DNA of 64,000 nt from Calothrix sp. PCC 7103 (GCF_000331305.1 NZ_KB217478.1:1781679-1845678), one strand, 5' to 3'; shown: positions 19,051 to 27,947, numbered from the stretch's first letter. Notes: generated by a model not told the origin, from the letters alone. Translations and numbers: made by a program.

Positions 19051-19240
19051 TAACTCTATTCCTCCTTAATTGCTTGGATTTTTGTTAGTTCATCGTTAAA
19101 TTGTTCAAAAGTTAACAAATTTGCTTCTTTGGGAACAATTTAATTACTAGCAATAACTTATACATTGAAATAATCAAACCATATAATCACCAATTTACGT
19201 TCTTGGGTTCTTGATGGCTGCTGTTAGCCTTTGTTCTATC

Positions 19241-19561
19241 CTATTTTAAGTTTTTGCTTTGTGAACTGTTAAACTGTGCAATAGTTTTTAGCTCCTCTTC
19301 TTCTTCCTTTAGAACGTGGTACAGTTCCCAATTCTGTTGCAGGTTTAACCAAAATTCTGAACTATTTCCGAAAAATTTTGATAGTCGTAGCGCCGTACTA
19401 GGTGTGATGCCCCGCTTTTGATTTACAATTTCATTAATTCGTTGATAAGGAACGTGAAGTGTGTCTGCTAGTTGTTGTTGCGAAATTTCCATTGGCTCTA
19501 AGAATTCTTTAAGTAATATTTCGCCTGGATGTGAGGGGGGTCTATGTTTTGGAACTCTCAT
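19241..19561 (-). CDS. higA: HigA-family antitoxin (XRE helix-turn-helix)
   Basis: A 106-residue protein with a Cro/C1-type HTH: HPGEILLKEFLEPMEISQQQ, LADTLHVPYQRINEIVNQKR, ALRLSKFFGNSSEFWLNLQQ. HPGEIL near the N-terminus and FWLNLQ are hallmarks of the VapI/HigA group. It follows the HigB toxin gene by 14 nt in the toxin-first order normal for higBA. It should bind HigB and repress the operon, probably at the palindrome 19873-19899. Confidence 0.92.
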   Translation of the reverse strand: MRVPKHRPPSHPGEILLKEFLEPMEISQQQLADTLHVPYQRINEIVNQKRGITPSTALRLSKFFGNSSEFWLNLQQNWELYHVLKEEEEELKTIAQFNSSQSKNLK

Positions 19562-19575
19562 ATCAAAGTTATCTC

Positions 19576-19869
19576 CTAATGGTAATCTACTATTTCAACT
19601 TCCTCTGGACCTTGGGGTGTCCATGTAAAGCAAATTCGATACTGGTCATTAATCCTAACGCTATGCTGACCGGAACGATCTCCTTTTAGGGCTTCTAGCC
19701 TATTTCCAGGTGGAACTTTTATATCCTCTAGAGAGGATGCTGCGTTCAGTTGATCTAATTTCCTTTGTGCGACATTCCAACAGTTTATAGGGCATTGTCT
19801 TCGAGCCTCCTTTGAGTCATTACCATCAAAAATGTCTTCTGTTCCTCGATCTTTAAATGATACTATCAT
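19576..19869 (-). CDS. higB: HigB-family (RelE superfamily) toxin
   Basis: From the ATG at 19869 the protein has 97 residues, beginning MIVSFKDRGTEDIFDG as HigB proteins do. A GTG at 19878 would add three residues and start within the operator palindrome. It contains RKLDQLNAASSLEDIKVPPG, NRLEALKGDRSGQHSVRIND and QYRICFTW, typical of ribosome-dependent mRNA interferases. It forms a toxin-antitoxin module with the HigA gene that follows. Confidence 0.9.
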   Translation of the reverse strand: MIVSFKDRGTEDIFDGNDSKEARRQCPINCWNVAQRKLDQLNAASSLEDIKVPPGNRLEALKGDRSGQHSVRINDQYRICFTWTPQGPEEVEIVDYH

Positions 19870-19872
19870 AAT

Positions 19873-19899
19873 TAGCACGATAACACGGTTATCATGCTA
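19873..19899. promoter_or_regulatory. 27-bp palindrome, probable HigA operator
   Basis: On the plus strand TAGCACGATAAC, spacer ACG, GTTATCATGCTA: two 12-bp arms with one mismatch, ending 4 bp before the higB ATG. Its position fits autoregulation by HigA, alone or with HigB. Confidence 0.65.
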
Positions 19900-19980
19900 T
19901 CAAACACACACCAAAATTTGCCTGCTGGTGAGGTACTAATTGAAGAAAGTTAACATAACGAATCTTAAAGAGAGGTTAAA

Positions 19981-20794
19981 CCCCCATTCCGCACCCTAAC
20001 TGTCACAATCGGAAATTACTTAGAAGAAATCTTTGATAAAAGAATAAAATAATACTTTTAAATGGTTAGAAGCATCAAAAGACATCTAAATAGTTAGATT
20101 TTGAGCTTGCATCTAATTCTCAGCGATTATCAATAAGATTGAAATTTACTTTATAGCCTAATTAATAGATTAATATCTATTCTAATATACAATTATCATT
20201 TTTATAATAATAAATTAATGATATTAAGGTTTAATTAGGCACAGCAATACTAACCGCTAGAAAAATACTTGATAAGCCTTTCATGAATAGCTTATCCATA
20301 ACTCTACCAAGCTTATAATCCCAAGCGATACTCTGGTTTTATTCCTTCTCCTAGGAGGTGTTCACATGGTATTGTTTCACTCCGAATTTTGGAAACATAT
20401 ATAGAGGTTTAGATACAAATCCTAACCCATTTAAAATCATTGCTTTAACAACATGCCCCGCACTAACTTTTTCACCTTGCTCTTGAGGTACAAACTTATT
20501 AATTATTTCTACCAACCCGATAGAATCTACAATTCCTAAGTGGTCTATGTTTTGTATTTTCGTATCTTCTATATTAAACATAGTTAGAGAACCCTCATTC
20601 ACGATTTATGTTTTAATTTTCGCATTTTGAGAGCTAAAATTATTTTTTATTATTTTCTACTATCGATTGAACATAATAGAAATAATTTTCATTAAACTTG
20701 AAAATGTTGTTTCTCTTCATAGTTTTATAGTACTATTTTGTTGTCAAGTATTCAGTACTAATGAACTTGTGACAGTTGGGGTGCGGAATGGGGG
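19981..20794. mobile_element. Internally deleted IS with 28-bp terminal inverted repeats
   Basis: Left end 19981-20008 (CCCCCATTCCGCACCCTAAC plus TGTCACAA) and right end 20767-20794 are inverted copies of each other with one mismatch. The 814-bp element contains only the degraded N-terminal part of a DUF4277-type transposase, so the catalytic domain was lost by internal deletion. No clear target duplication is seen. It could be mobilised only in trans. Confidence 0.8.
20231..20581 (-). pseudogene. Transposase remnant, DUF4277 N-terminal region (IS1634-like)
   Basis: The first intact stretch is MFNIEDTKIQNIDHLGIVDS through GHVVKAMILNGLGFVSKPLY. Further on, other frames read EHLLGEGIKPEY and KLGRVMDKLFMKGLSSIFLA, the continuation of the same domain, so there are at least two frameshifts. 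A stop follows at 20231. The DDE catalytic part is absent. Confidence 0.8.
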
Positions 20795-20805
20795 ATATAC
20801 ATTTT

Positions 20806-20840
20806 TAGGTTGGGTGGAGGCTTTGCGGAACCCAACCTAC
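20806..20840. repeat. Palindromic GTAGGTTGG repeat, copy 2, supplying the stop codon of the GH31 gene
   Basis: The TAGGTTGGGTGGAGGC and GGAACCCAACCTAC arms match the copies at 27.2 and 44.0 kb. On the minus strand the TAG stop of the alpha-glucosidase gene is the TAG of GTAGGTTGGG, so the repeat fixes that gene's 3' end. Confidence 0.7.
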
Positions 20841-23800
20841 AGTTTTCCTTTGGTTGAACCTGAGTAGGTGATGTTTTTAGTTTGGATTTGGTTGTTGTTT
20901 CCTGTTTGCCATTGCCATTTGCCGTCACTGAGTTTTTTCACACATTTCCATTGAATTGATGTGTTAGGTGATAACCCAGATATTAAAGCTGTCCATTTTG
21001 GTGTTTTTGGGCCTGGGCCGTTATGGTTTGGTGGTGGGTTGTAAATATATTCGTGGTAAACGTTTGGTGATAATGCTTTTGCTTTATTGGTGTCCCAGTT
21101 TCCTAGCTGCGGTTGGTTCCCTACTACGTATATGCTTTCTCCGGGTTTTGTCCAAGCGTTATCACATACAAAGTTGATAGATGTTGTAGTTGGAATGCTG
21201 GTTAGATTAAATTTAAATTCTTTGTCTTGTTCGGCGCCTATAATTCCTGATTTAGCGATAATTAAGTTATCTCCAGCATTGTACCAACCTTCTTCGGCGC
21301 CTTCAAATTCAGTTTTATTATTTAATTGAGGTATTTTTGTACCATTTACAGTTACAGCAGTAGCTTTGGCGTTTTCAGCGACTAATTGTACTATACTATT
21401 TCGCTGTTGAATTGCTCCTTGGTAGGCGCCTTTAGCTTTTTCTATAGTTACTGTCGCAGTGTTTCCTGATTTTACAGCTTTAATATTTGTGGTTCTGGTT
21501 TGATATATTGGTTCTTTGTTTTCAGTATAGCTGATAGTGGAACCATCATCTTCGTAGAGTGTAAATTGGCTGTTTCTTTCGTCTGGGTAAACTTTGAGAA
21601 TTAGGTCATTCTTTGAATTTCCTGCTTCTAAAACATTTTTGGTTTCAGCATCGACGTGCATTAATGGAATAATGGCGCCGGAGCGAACAAAAGTAGGTAA
21701 GCGGAGGATAGCATCTATATAAGTAGGAAAAGATTTCAGCCAATTACCTGAGCTACTTAACCATTGATTAGTATGGTAATTTATCCATTTGCCTTGAGGT
21801 AGATAAATGTCGCGTTCGTATTCGCCATGTTTAGCAACAACACCTACCATGATATCTTTACCAATTAATTTCTGATTTCCCATGTTTCTGACTACTGGCT
21901 CATTTTGGAAATAGAAGACTAGAGGAGCAATTAAGGGTTCAGCAAATAAATGTGCCCGGTAAGCGAGAGAATAATAGTAAGGGGTTAATTCGTAACGTTG
22001 ACGGAGGTTTGCTAAGTTGATTTGTTTATAACCAACTAAATTTGGTGCTGTTTCATAGCGCTTTGCTGTTTGAAAACTATTATCTGTGTGGGGACGAACG
22101 GGTACATCAAACCAGGCGCCATTTGCAAACCATTGTGTATACATTTCAGCTTGGTACTGTAAATTCCCTGAATGATTTTCGTTATAAGGGATACCTTCAC
22201 GCCGGAAACCACCAATATCTGACCCATAATAATCAATGCCTGAAAAAGACATGTGCATATGCGAATTTATATGAGTCGCAAGCAATTCTAAGTTAGAACC
22301 AATATCCCCCGACCACATTGCGGCACCATATCGTTGAGTACCTGGGGCGCCAGAACGTGTGACGATAAAAGGTCTACGGTTGATTTTATCACGATGACGG
22401 AAATAACCATCATATATAGATTGGTTCCAAAACAAGTTGTAAAGGTTGTGGATATCTCGGTGCTGATTTCTACGTTGACCGGCTGCAACTTCCACACCTT
22501 CATAACAAGCATTACCATCGTACTTCTCTGGTTCTCCTAAATCTGTCCAATGACCGAGAATTCCTTTTTGCACTAAATTTGGAAACCGTCTATTTTCATG
22601 TACCCATTCACCTGCTGCTTTATCCGACCAATCTACCATCCCAGCTTCACCAAACCAGTTTTTCAGAATTACGGGTGCAGATTGGTTGCTGGCATCACAT
22701 TGATTGTTTGTTTTGTTATAAGCCAATAGATTGGCGCCTTGCATTGGTGCAAAAGTATTGGTATTTTTGCTGATGTAAGCTTCTTCAATGGCAACTAAAC
22801 CAATACCATCTTGTAGAAAATTAGATATATATGAAGCAGGGTTAGGAAATTCAAAGTTATTACCATCGTTACTGGTTTCGTCCCAGTCCAATTTTCCCAT
22901 AGGACTATCAGGACTGTCTTTAATAATTCCTCCAAACCATTGCAAGTCCAAAACAAATCCATCAACAGGAAACTTATCTGCGCGTAAACCATCGCGAAGT
23001 GTTTTGACTTGGTTCCAATTTTTGTAACCAAATTCTGAAACCCACATTCCAAAAGCTTTTTTTGGTGGAACGAGGGGTTTACCGATTAGCTCTAGATAAT
23101 CTTGCCGCAAGTCGGGTAAATCTTTACCTGTCATTATATAGAAACGAATTTGCTCACCCCACATTTGAACTTTCCAGGGGTTGCTCGTAAAGTCCCAGCG
23201 CTGTTTGTAAGGGTTATCGAGAAATAGAGCATAGTTGAGATTATTTTTCCCCAAAGCATACATAATTGGAAACTGGACATTTCCCACCATCCCCGCAGAG
23301 CCAAATGGCATAAAACCATTTCCATGCGCTTGTTCTTGCCATTTGGGTTGTTCTTCTCGTACTCCATGACTCAACCAGTCACCATCAGCAGTACCCAATT
23401 TTTTAAACTGTTGTCCTAAACCATAAACGTTCTCGATTTTTTCCGGCGCCAGAGTTAAACCTTTCCAATCTTGTTGTAAATCTTGTGGACAAACGGTAGT
23501 TAATGCAGTTTTTTTTACTTTGTCAAATAAAGAAAGACATAAGCTGATCTGATTAACGTTCACTTGAATGTCACTTGTCTCGATAATATTTTTATTTTGG
23601 GAATAAACCGATGGGCCTGGGTAGTTCTTCCGATAAATCATCGGTGAGGTAGATAAGGGAGTATTGATATCAAAACTATTATCATTATCTTTCTTAGTAG
23701 AAAATTCAAAATGAATTAAGTCATTATCTAATATTTCAACAATTAGGTTTTGACCGCTGTTACTAAATTTAGCTCGCTTTACTTCTGCGAGTGCTGGACT

Positions 23801-23851
23801 AGTGAAGATAGATAGTAGCAAGGAGAGAATTAATAGGGATACGCTTTTCAT
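20837..23851 (-). CDS. Secreted GH31 alpha-glucosidase with C-terminal starch-binding domain
   Basis: A 1004-residue protein with a signal peptide (LLILSLLLSIFTSPALA). An N-terminal beta-sandwich precedes a GH31 (beta/alpha)8 catalytic domain, with FVLDLQWFGG, catalytic nucleophile Asp437 in WTDLGEPE and acid/base Asp516 in WSGDIGSN. Distal beta domains follow (ERDIYLPQGKWINYHTNQW, VYPDERNSQFTLYEDDGST). The last about 110 residues look like a CBM20 starch-binding domain (SIYVVGNQPQLGNWDTNKA, SIQWKCVKK, QWQTGNNNQ). It should cleave or transfer alpha-glucosyl units from starch or glycogen outside the cytoplasm. It is divergent from a sugar porter. The stop codon lies in a dispersed repeat, so the natural C-terminus may be slightly altered. 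Confidence 0.9.
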   Translation of the reverse strand: MKSVSLLILSLLLSIFTSPALAEVKRAKFSNSGQNLIVEILDNDLIHFEFSTKKDNDNSFDINTPLSTSPMIYRKNYPGPSVYSQNKNIIETSDIQVNVNQISLCLSLFDKVKKTALTTVCPQDLQQDWKGLTLAPEKIENVYGLGQQFKKLGTADGDWLSHGVREEQPKWQEQAHGNGFMPFGSAGMVGNVQFPIMYALGKNNLNYALFLDNPYKQRWDFTSNPWKVQMWGEQIRFYIMTGKDLPDLRQDYLELIGKPLVPPKKAFGMWVSEFGYKNWNQVKTLRDGLRADKFPVDGFVLDLQWFGGIIKDSPDSPMGKLDWDETSNDGNNFEFPNPASYISNFLQDGIGLVAIEEAYISKNTNTFAPMQGANLLAYNKTNNQCDASNQSAPVILKNWFGEAGMVDWSDKAAGEWVHENRRFPNLVQKGILGHWTDLGEPEKYDGNACYEGVEVAAGQRRNQHRDIHNLYNLFWNQSIYDGYFRHRDKINRRPFIVTRSGAPGTQRYGAAMWSGDIGSNLELLATHINSHMHMSFSGIDYYGSDIGGFRREGIPYNENHSGNLQYQAEMYTQWFANGAWFDVPVRPHTDNSFQTAKRYETAPNLVGYKQINLANLRQRYELTPYYYSLAYRAHLFAEPLIAPLVFYFQNEPVVRNMGNQKLIGKDIMVGVVAKHGEYERDIYLPQGKWINYHTNQWLSSSGNWLKSFPTYIDAILRLPTFVRSGAIIPLMHVDAETKNVLEAGNSKNDLILKVYPDERNSQFTLYEDDGSTISYTENKEPIYQTRTTNIKAVKSGNTATVTIEKAKGAYQGAIQQRNSIVQLVAENAKATAVTVNGTKIPQLNNKTEFEGAEEGWYNAGDNLIIAKSGIIGAEQDKEFKFNLTSIPTTTSINFVCDNAWTKPGESIYVVGNQPQLGNWDTNKAKALSPNVYHEYIYNPPPNHNGPGPKTPKWTALISGLSPNTSIQWKCVKKLSDGKWQWQTGNNNQIQTKNITYSGSTKGKL

Positions 23852-24225
23852 AAACAGCTTTCTTCCGATTCTTTTGATGCACCAAGAGGCAAATTGAATA
23901 CCAAATTGAATACAAATGTGATTTGGGATATTACATTGTTTTTATACATAGCTCAATATAATTAATATTTATTTAATAATTTTAGTTAAAACATTACAAA
24001 ACTTTACATGTGATCCAGATTCAGGGGTAAGGTGCAGTTGACATTTCTAAATTTATCTGCCTATTAATAGAGAACTAAATAACGCATAAGTATAAAAATT
24101 GAATTAGTAGGGGAGGGAGATTAACTTAATACAACTGACGTTACTCGCAATAGACTTATGCGAGCAAGTTTACCTGTGGAATCAATTTGTGCATTAGATA
24201 ATCAAAAAAAGTTAGGGAATTGGAA
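23852..24225. other. Divergent gap between the alpha-glucosidase and the sugar porter
   Basis: Promoters for both genes should lie here. One plus-strand candidate is TTGACA (24038-24043), 18 bp, TATTAA (24062-24067), about 160 nt before the porter ATG. No palindromic operator was seen. Confidence 0.4.
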
Positions 24226-25635
24226 ATGGCATCTAACAGTCAAGTTTTAACGAAACAACCAAATACAAGCTTTGTAATTTTAATTGCAGTCGCCGCAGCG
24301 CTAGGTGGTTTTTTATTTGGTTTTGATACTGCTGTGATTAATGGCGCCGTTTCAGCTTTGAGTAAAGCGTTCAATATTGATAGCTTTATGACGGGGTTTG
24401 CAGTATCTTCGGCGTTGTTAGCTTCGGCTGCTGGCGCCTGGATTGCTGGGCCAATTGCTGATAGGCAAGGTCGAATCAAAACGATGGTGGCTGCTTCAAT
24501 TTTGTTTACATTGAGTGCAATCGGTTCTGGAGTCCCCTTTGGAATTTGGGATTTTATATTTTGGCGCTCTGTGGGTGGAGTTGCGGTTGGAATGGCAAGT
24601 GTGATAGCTCCAGCCTATATTGCTGAAGTGGCGCCAGCGCATTTGCGGGGAAGATTAGGTTCGCTGCAACAGTTAGCGATAGTTGTAGGAATATTTATAG
24701 CACTGTTGTGTAATTACTTTATTGCATCTACAGCAGGTTCGGCAGAGGCGCCGTTTTGGTTTGGAATGACAGCATGGCGATGGATGTTTTGGTCAGAAAT
24801 TCCCGCAGCAGTGTTGTATGGACTAGCTGCGTTGAAGATTCCAGAGTCACCACGATATTTAATTGCTCAACAACGTTACGAGCAAGCTGGGGTAGTGCTG
24901 AAAAAAGTGCTTGGTGGAGATGTTGAAGCGAAAATAGATGAAATTCGCCAAACTGTGATGACGGAACGCAAGCCTAAATTTTCTGACTTGTTGAGTCGCA
25001 GTGGTGGACTACTACCGATTGTTTGGGTTGGTATGGGATTATCGATTCTGCAACAATTTGTCGGTATTAATGTAATTTTCTATTACAGCAGTGTACTTTG
25101 GCAGGCAGTGGGATTCTCAGAAAAAGATTCCTTACTGATTACCGTTATCACTGGTGTTGTAAATATTTTAACCACCTTGATTGCAATTGCATATGTAGAT
25201 AAATTTGGTCGCAAACCTTTACTTGTGATTGGTTCTATTGGAATGACGTTGACTTTGGGCACTTTGACTGTCATTTTTGGTGGCGCCAGTGTAGATGCTG
25301 CTACTGGTACTCCAAGTCTTTCGGGTACAGCGGGAATTATCGCTTTGATTGCAGCTAATTTATATGTAGTATTCTTTGGTTTCTCCTGGGGTCCAATTGT
25401 TTGGGTAATGTTAGGAGAAATGTTTAATAATAGAATTCGCGCTGCTGCTTTATCTTTAGCGGCTGCGGTACAGTGGCTTGCTAATTTTCTTATATCTACT
25501 TCGTTTCCTCCTTTGCTGAAGAACTTTGGTTTGGGTTCCGCGTATGGTTTATATAGCATTGCATCAGCAATTTCTATCTTCTTCGTAATTCTGCTAATTA
25601 GGGAAACCAAAGGTAAGGAATTAGAAGAAATGTAA
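24226..25635 (+). CDS. Sugar porter family MFS transporter
   Basis: About 469 residues with twelve membrane helices. Sugar porter signatures: GGFLFGFDTAVINGAV in helix 1, ADRQGRIKTM in loop 2-3, RSVGGVAVGMASVIAPAYIA in helix 4, PESPRYLIAQQR after helix 6, QQFVGINVIFYYSS in helix 7, DKFGRKPLL in loop 8-9 and the ETKGKELEEM C-terminus. It resembles cyanobacterial glucose permeases (GlcP). The ATG at 24226 is preferred over the TTG at 24220. Next to a secreted alpha-glucosidase, glucose uptake after extracellular hydrolysis is a reasonable inference. Confidence 0.92.
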   Translation: MASNSQVLTKQPNTSFVILIAVAAALGGFLFGFDTAVINGAVSALSKAFNIDSFMTGFAVSSALLASAAGAWIAGPIADRQGRIKTMVAASILFTLSAIGSGVPFGIWDFIFWRSVGGVAVGMASVIAPAYIAEVAPAHLRGRLGSLQQLAIVVGIFIALLCNYFIASTAGSAEAPFWFGMTAWRWMFWSEIPAAVLYGLAALKIPESPRYLIAQQRYEQAGVVLKKVLGGDVEAKIDEIRQTVMTERKPKFSDLLSRSGGLLPIVWVGMGLSILQQFVGINVIFYYSSVLWQAVGFSEKDSLLITVITGVVNILTTLIAIAYVDKFGRKPLLVIGSIGMTLTLGTLTVIFGGASVDAATGTPSLSGTAGIIALIAANLYVVFFGFSWGPIVWVMLGEMFNNRIRAAALSLAAAVQWLANFLISTSFPPLLKNFGLGSAYGLYSIASAISIFFVILLIRETKGKELEEM

Positions 25636-25660
25636 TTAATCTTGTGGGATAAAATCTTGT

Positions 25661-25684
25661 GGAATGGGCATCCTTGCCCGTTCC
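25661..25684. terminator. GGGCATCCTTGCCC hairpin between convergent genes
   Basis: GGAATGGGCA, loop TCCT, TGCCCGTTCC, preceded by CTTGTG. It sits between the convergent sugar porter and acyl-CoA dehydrogenase genes, where it could terminate both. Related hairpins are at 33764-33787 and 35152-35175, so it is also a dispersed repeat. Confidence 0.6.
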
Positions 25685-25690
25685 CTTATA

Positions 25691-26884
25691 TTACATAGAC
25701 ATAACAAGACCAAGACGCAATATTTCGCGTGTAAAATCACAAGAATACCCAATCATTGCATCATTAAGAAACTTACCTGCTTTTGATTGGGTAGTAGTTC
25801 CATACCCACCAAGAATTTCAAGTGCTAATTGCGCGTTTTTAATTGCAACATCTACAGCAAAAGTCTTACAAGAAGGCGCCTTTACTGTTGCAGCAAGAAC
25901 AGGATTTGTATCAGCACAGCAAGCTGCATCCCACACCATCAATCTTGCAGCTTGGGTGTTCACCATCATATCAGCTAATTTCAAAGCAACAGCTTGATGT
26001 TCAATAATAGGACGACCCCAGCTTACTCGTTTCTTAGCATAATCAACAGCGTACTCATATGCCGCGCGCGCTAAACCTACATAAGAAGCAGCAAGTCCAA
26101 TAGCTACTTCTGGAAGCAACATTAATAATTCTGCCGCTTGTCCCTCTTGCCCAATTCGGTTTTTTTCGTGAACTCGCACATTATCAAGATGAATAGCTGC
26201 ATGATGCGAAGGTTTCCAGCCAATAAGCGATGTACGTTCACCAAATTTCAAACCGGGTGTATCAGCTTCGACATAAAACAACGAAAGACTATCACGCATT
26301 GGTTTATCTTGGTCTGTACGCACAATGATAAAATATCCATCGGCAATACCACCGTTTGTAACTAATAATGACTTTTCACCCTTGAGAATATATGTATCGC
26401 CTTCCCTTCGGGCGAATGTCTTCATACCAATTTTGGCATCTGGCATGGGGCAAAACATATCTGATGTTGCCACATTTGGCTCACTTTCTGCGGCACTAAA
26501 CAAAAAAGGTTCAGAGTTACTGACTTTGGATAATATACGCTCTTTTTGTTCGCTCGTTCCAACCCTAGTGATAAAAAGCGCCATTGCAGCAGTAAGATTA
26601 AAGTAACTGCTAGCAACACTTACATCAACGGCGCCGAGTTCTTCTAAAACTAATACTAAGTCTACACACTTTTTACCTTTACCACCGTACTCAGCAGGAA
26701 GTAATAACTGAGTAAATCCTAAATCAACTCCTTTAGAAAAGAAATTTTTACACAAATCCCAAGGTTCGACATGAGAATCGCTTGAATCAATCTTTTCAAC
26801 AATTGGCTGAACCTCACTCAAAGCGAATTCATGCGCTGTTTGCTTCAACAACTGCTGTTCTGGTGTTAGGCTTAAATCAATCAT
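25691..26884 (-). CDS. Acyl-CoA dehydrogenase family protein
   Basis: A 397-residue flavoprotein with the full three-domain fold: N-terminal helical domain (MIDLSLTPEQQLLKQTAHEF), beta-barrel (FSAAESEPNVATSDM, GEKSLLVTNGGIADGYFIIV) and C-terminal helical domain (SYVGLARAAYEYAVDYAKKR, VSWGRPIIEHQAVALKLADM, LEILGGYGTTTQSKAGKFLN). It oxidises an acyl-thioester at C2-C3 with FAD. The usual Glu of the IYEGT motif is replaced in the aligned segment (IGYSCDFTREI), so either another Glu serves as base, as in isovaleryl-CoA dehydrogenases, or the activity is changed. Cyanobacteria seldom have beta-oxidation, and no partner gene is adjacent. Substrate unknown. Confidence 0.9.
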   Translation of the reverse strand: MIDLSLTPEQQLLKQTAHEFALSEVQPIVEKIDSSDSHVEPWDLCKNFFSKGVDLGFTQLLLPAEYGGKGKKCVDLVLVLEELGAVDVSVASSYFNLTAAMALFITRVGTSEQKERILSKVSNSEPFLFSAAESEPNVATSDMFCPMPDAKIGMKTFARREGDTYILKGEKSLLVTNGGIADGYFIIVRTDQDKPMRDSLSLFYVEADTPGLKFGERTSLIGWKPSHHAAIHLDNVRVHEKNRIGQEGQAAELLMLLPEVAIGLAASYVGLARAAYEYAVDYAKKRVSWGRPIIEHQAVALKLADMMVNTQAARLMVWDAACCADTNPVLAATVKAPSCKTFAVDVAIKNAQLALEILGGYGTTTQSKAGKFLNDAMIGYSCDFTREILRLGLVMSM

Positions 26885-27251
26885 TTACTTATTGCCGCGC
26901 TTAGTGCATTTAATAAAAAATATATCCCTTATCCAGTTATTATCCTGCCTTATGCAAGTATAAAATTTACTATTATTTATCTAAATTTGTCATTTTAATA
27001 GGTCTTTATAAATTACTCAAACCTCTATTATAACTAGATTGGATTCGTAATTATACTCTCAGTACACATTTTAAATTGGATAAAAATATGTCAAAATTAC
27101 ACATAAAATAATCAATAAAAATTAATTTTAAGGTAAATATTATTACCACAGATACACAGAGTATACTGAGAGTAGAGACGCGATTAATCCGGTCTGTACA
27201 GAAACGTAGGTTGGGTTACGCAAAGCCTCCACCCAACCTAGGGAGGTTTAA
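26885..27251. repeat. AT-rich gap ending in a stack of three dispersed repeats
   Basis: No gene is seen up to about 27140. Then come an ACCACAGATACACAGAGT repeat (27145-27162), a GTAGAGACG palindrome (27172-27200) and a GTAGGTTGG palindrome (27206-27240), end to end. The open frame of the next gene starts abruptly at 27252, directly behind the stack. Confidence 0.65.
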
Positions 27252-27290
27252 TATTTACTTTGTGAAGCTAAAACTCGTCTCCTCCTTGCT

Positions 27291-27911
27291 TTGTGGGATT
27301 TAGGCGCCACGAAGCAGGAAGTCAAAAAAGGTGATGTGACAAAGCGAATTGTAACAAAGGGTAAGAAGGTCGCTGATTATCAAAATGTATTTAGCGAACT
27401 AGAGAAACAAGGAGCGATTATAGTTTCTAAGAAAGGATATTCGCTTGCAACTCCAGAGGGTTTAGAGGTTTTGAGTCAAGGTTTAAGAAGCTCAGATTTC
27501 CGTTTTGAAGGGACTATCGTTGGTACTTGGGCAGCTAATGCACTTCTAAAGTGGATAGGTGAAATGAATGCTACTGTGCCTAATACATCTATATCAATGA
27601 ATGGTATGAATGGCGCCAAAAGTGGTATTGAATCTTACAAGGAGTTTGAGCAAGTTGTATTAGAAACTTATAAGAAATTAAACCACAACCATAAATTAAA
27701 TAATTTAGTACCAATTTACCAAATGCGAAGAGAAATTGGTGAGCGCATTAGCCGAGAAAATTTTGATGATTGGCTACTAGAAATGCAAGCTAATGAAGTT
27801 TTTCAATTAATGGCGGGCGAAATGCGAGATATAACTCCAGATAAGCGTGAAGATTCTATTACCATTCCTGGAGGTGGATTAAGATACTACGCCAAACACT
27901 TAAATTCGTGA
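27291..27911 (+). CDS. Winged-helix-like protein, first gene of an ATPase-nuclease module (5' end possibly lost)
   Basis: A 206-residue protein if translated from the TTG at 27291. The frame is open back to 27252 and reads plausibly (CEAKTRLLLALWDLGATKQE), but that part has no start codon and abuts a repeat stack, so the original N-terminus may have been cut off. The N-terminal part looks like a winged helix (ALWDLGATKQEVKKGDVTKR, FSELEKQGAIIVSKKGYSLA). The C-terminal part looks like a second one (LVPIYQMRREIGERISRENF, DDWLLEMQANEVFQLMAGEM, ending GGGLRYYAKHLNS). It is followed after 36 nt by an ATPase gene and then a nuclease gene. A DNA-binding or adaptor role is inferred. Confidence 0.7.
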   Translation: MWDLGATKQEVKKGDVTKRIVTKGKKVADYQNVFSELEKQGAIIVSKKGYSLATPEGLEVLSQGLRSSDFRFEGTIVGTWAANALLKWIGEMNATVPNTSISMNGMNGAKSGIESYKEFEQVVLETYKKLNHNHKLNNLVPIYQMRREIGERISRENFDDWLLEMQANEVFQLMAGEMRDITPDKREDSITIPGGGLRYYAKHLNS

Positions 27912-27947
27912 ATTATACCTAGCTAACTATACTAAGAAAAAAGCACT

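Noticed and set aside
22036-23367. Several open frames on both strands inside the GH31 gene
   Set aside because: They are shadows of a long frame that contains both GH31 catalytic motifs.
27141-27240. Possible small RNA gene or riboswitch before the ATPase-nuclease module
   Set aside because: The stretch is fully explained by three dispersed repeat families found elsewhere in the window.
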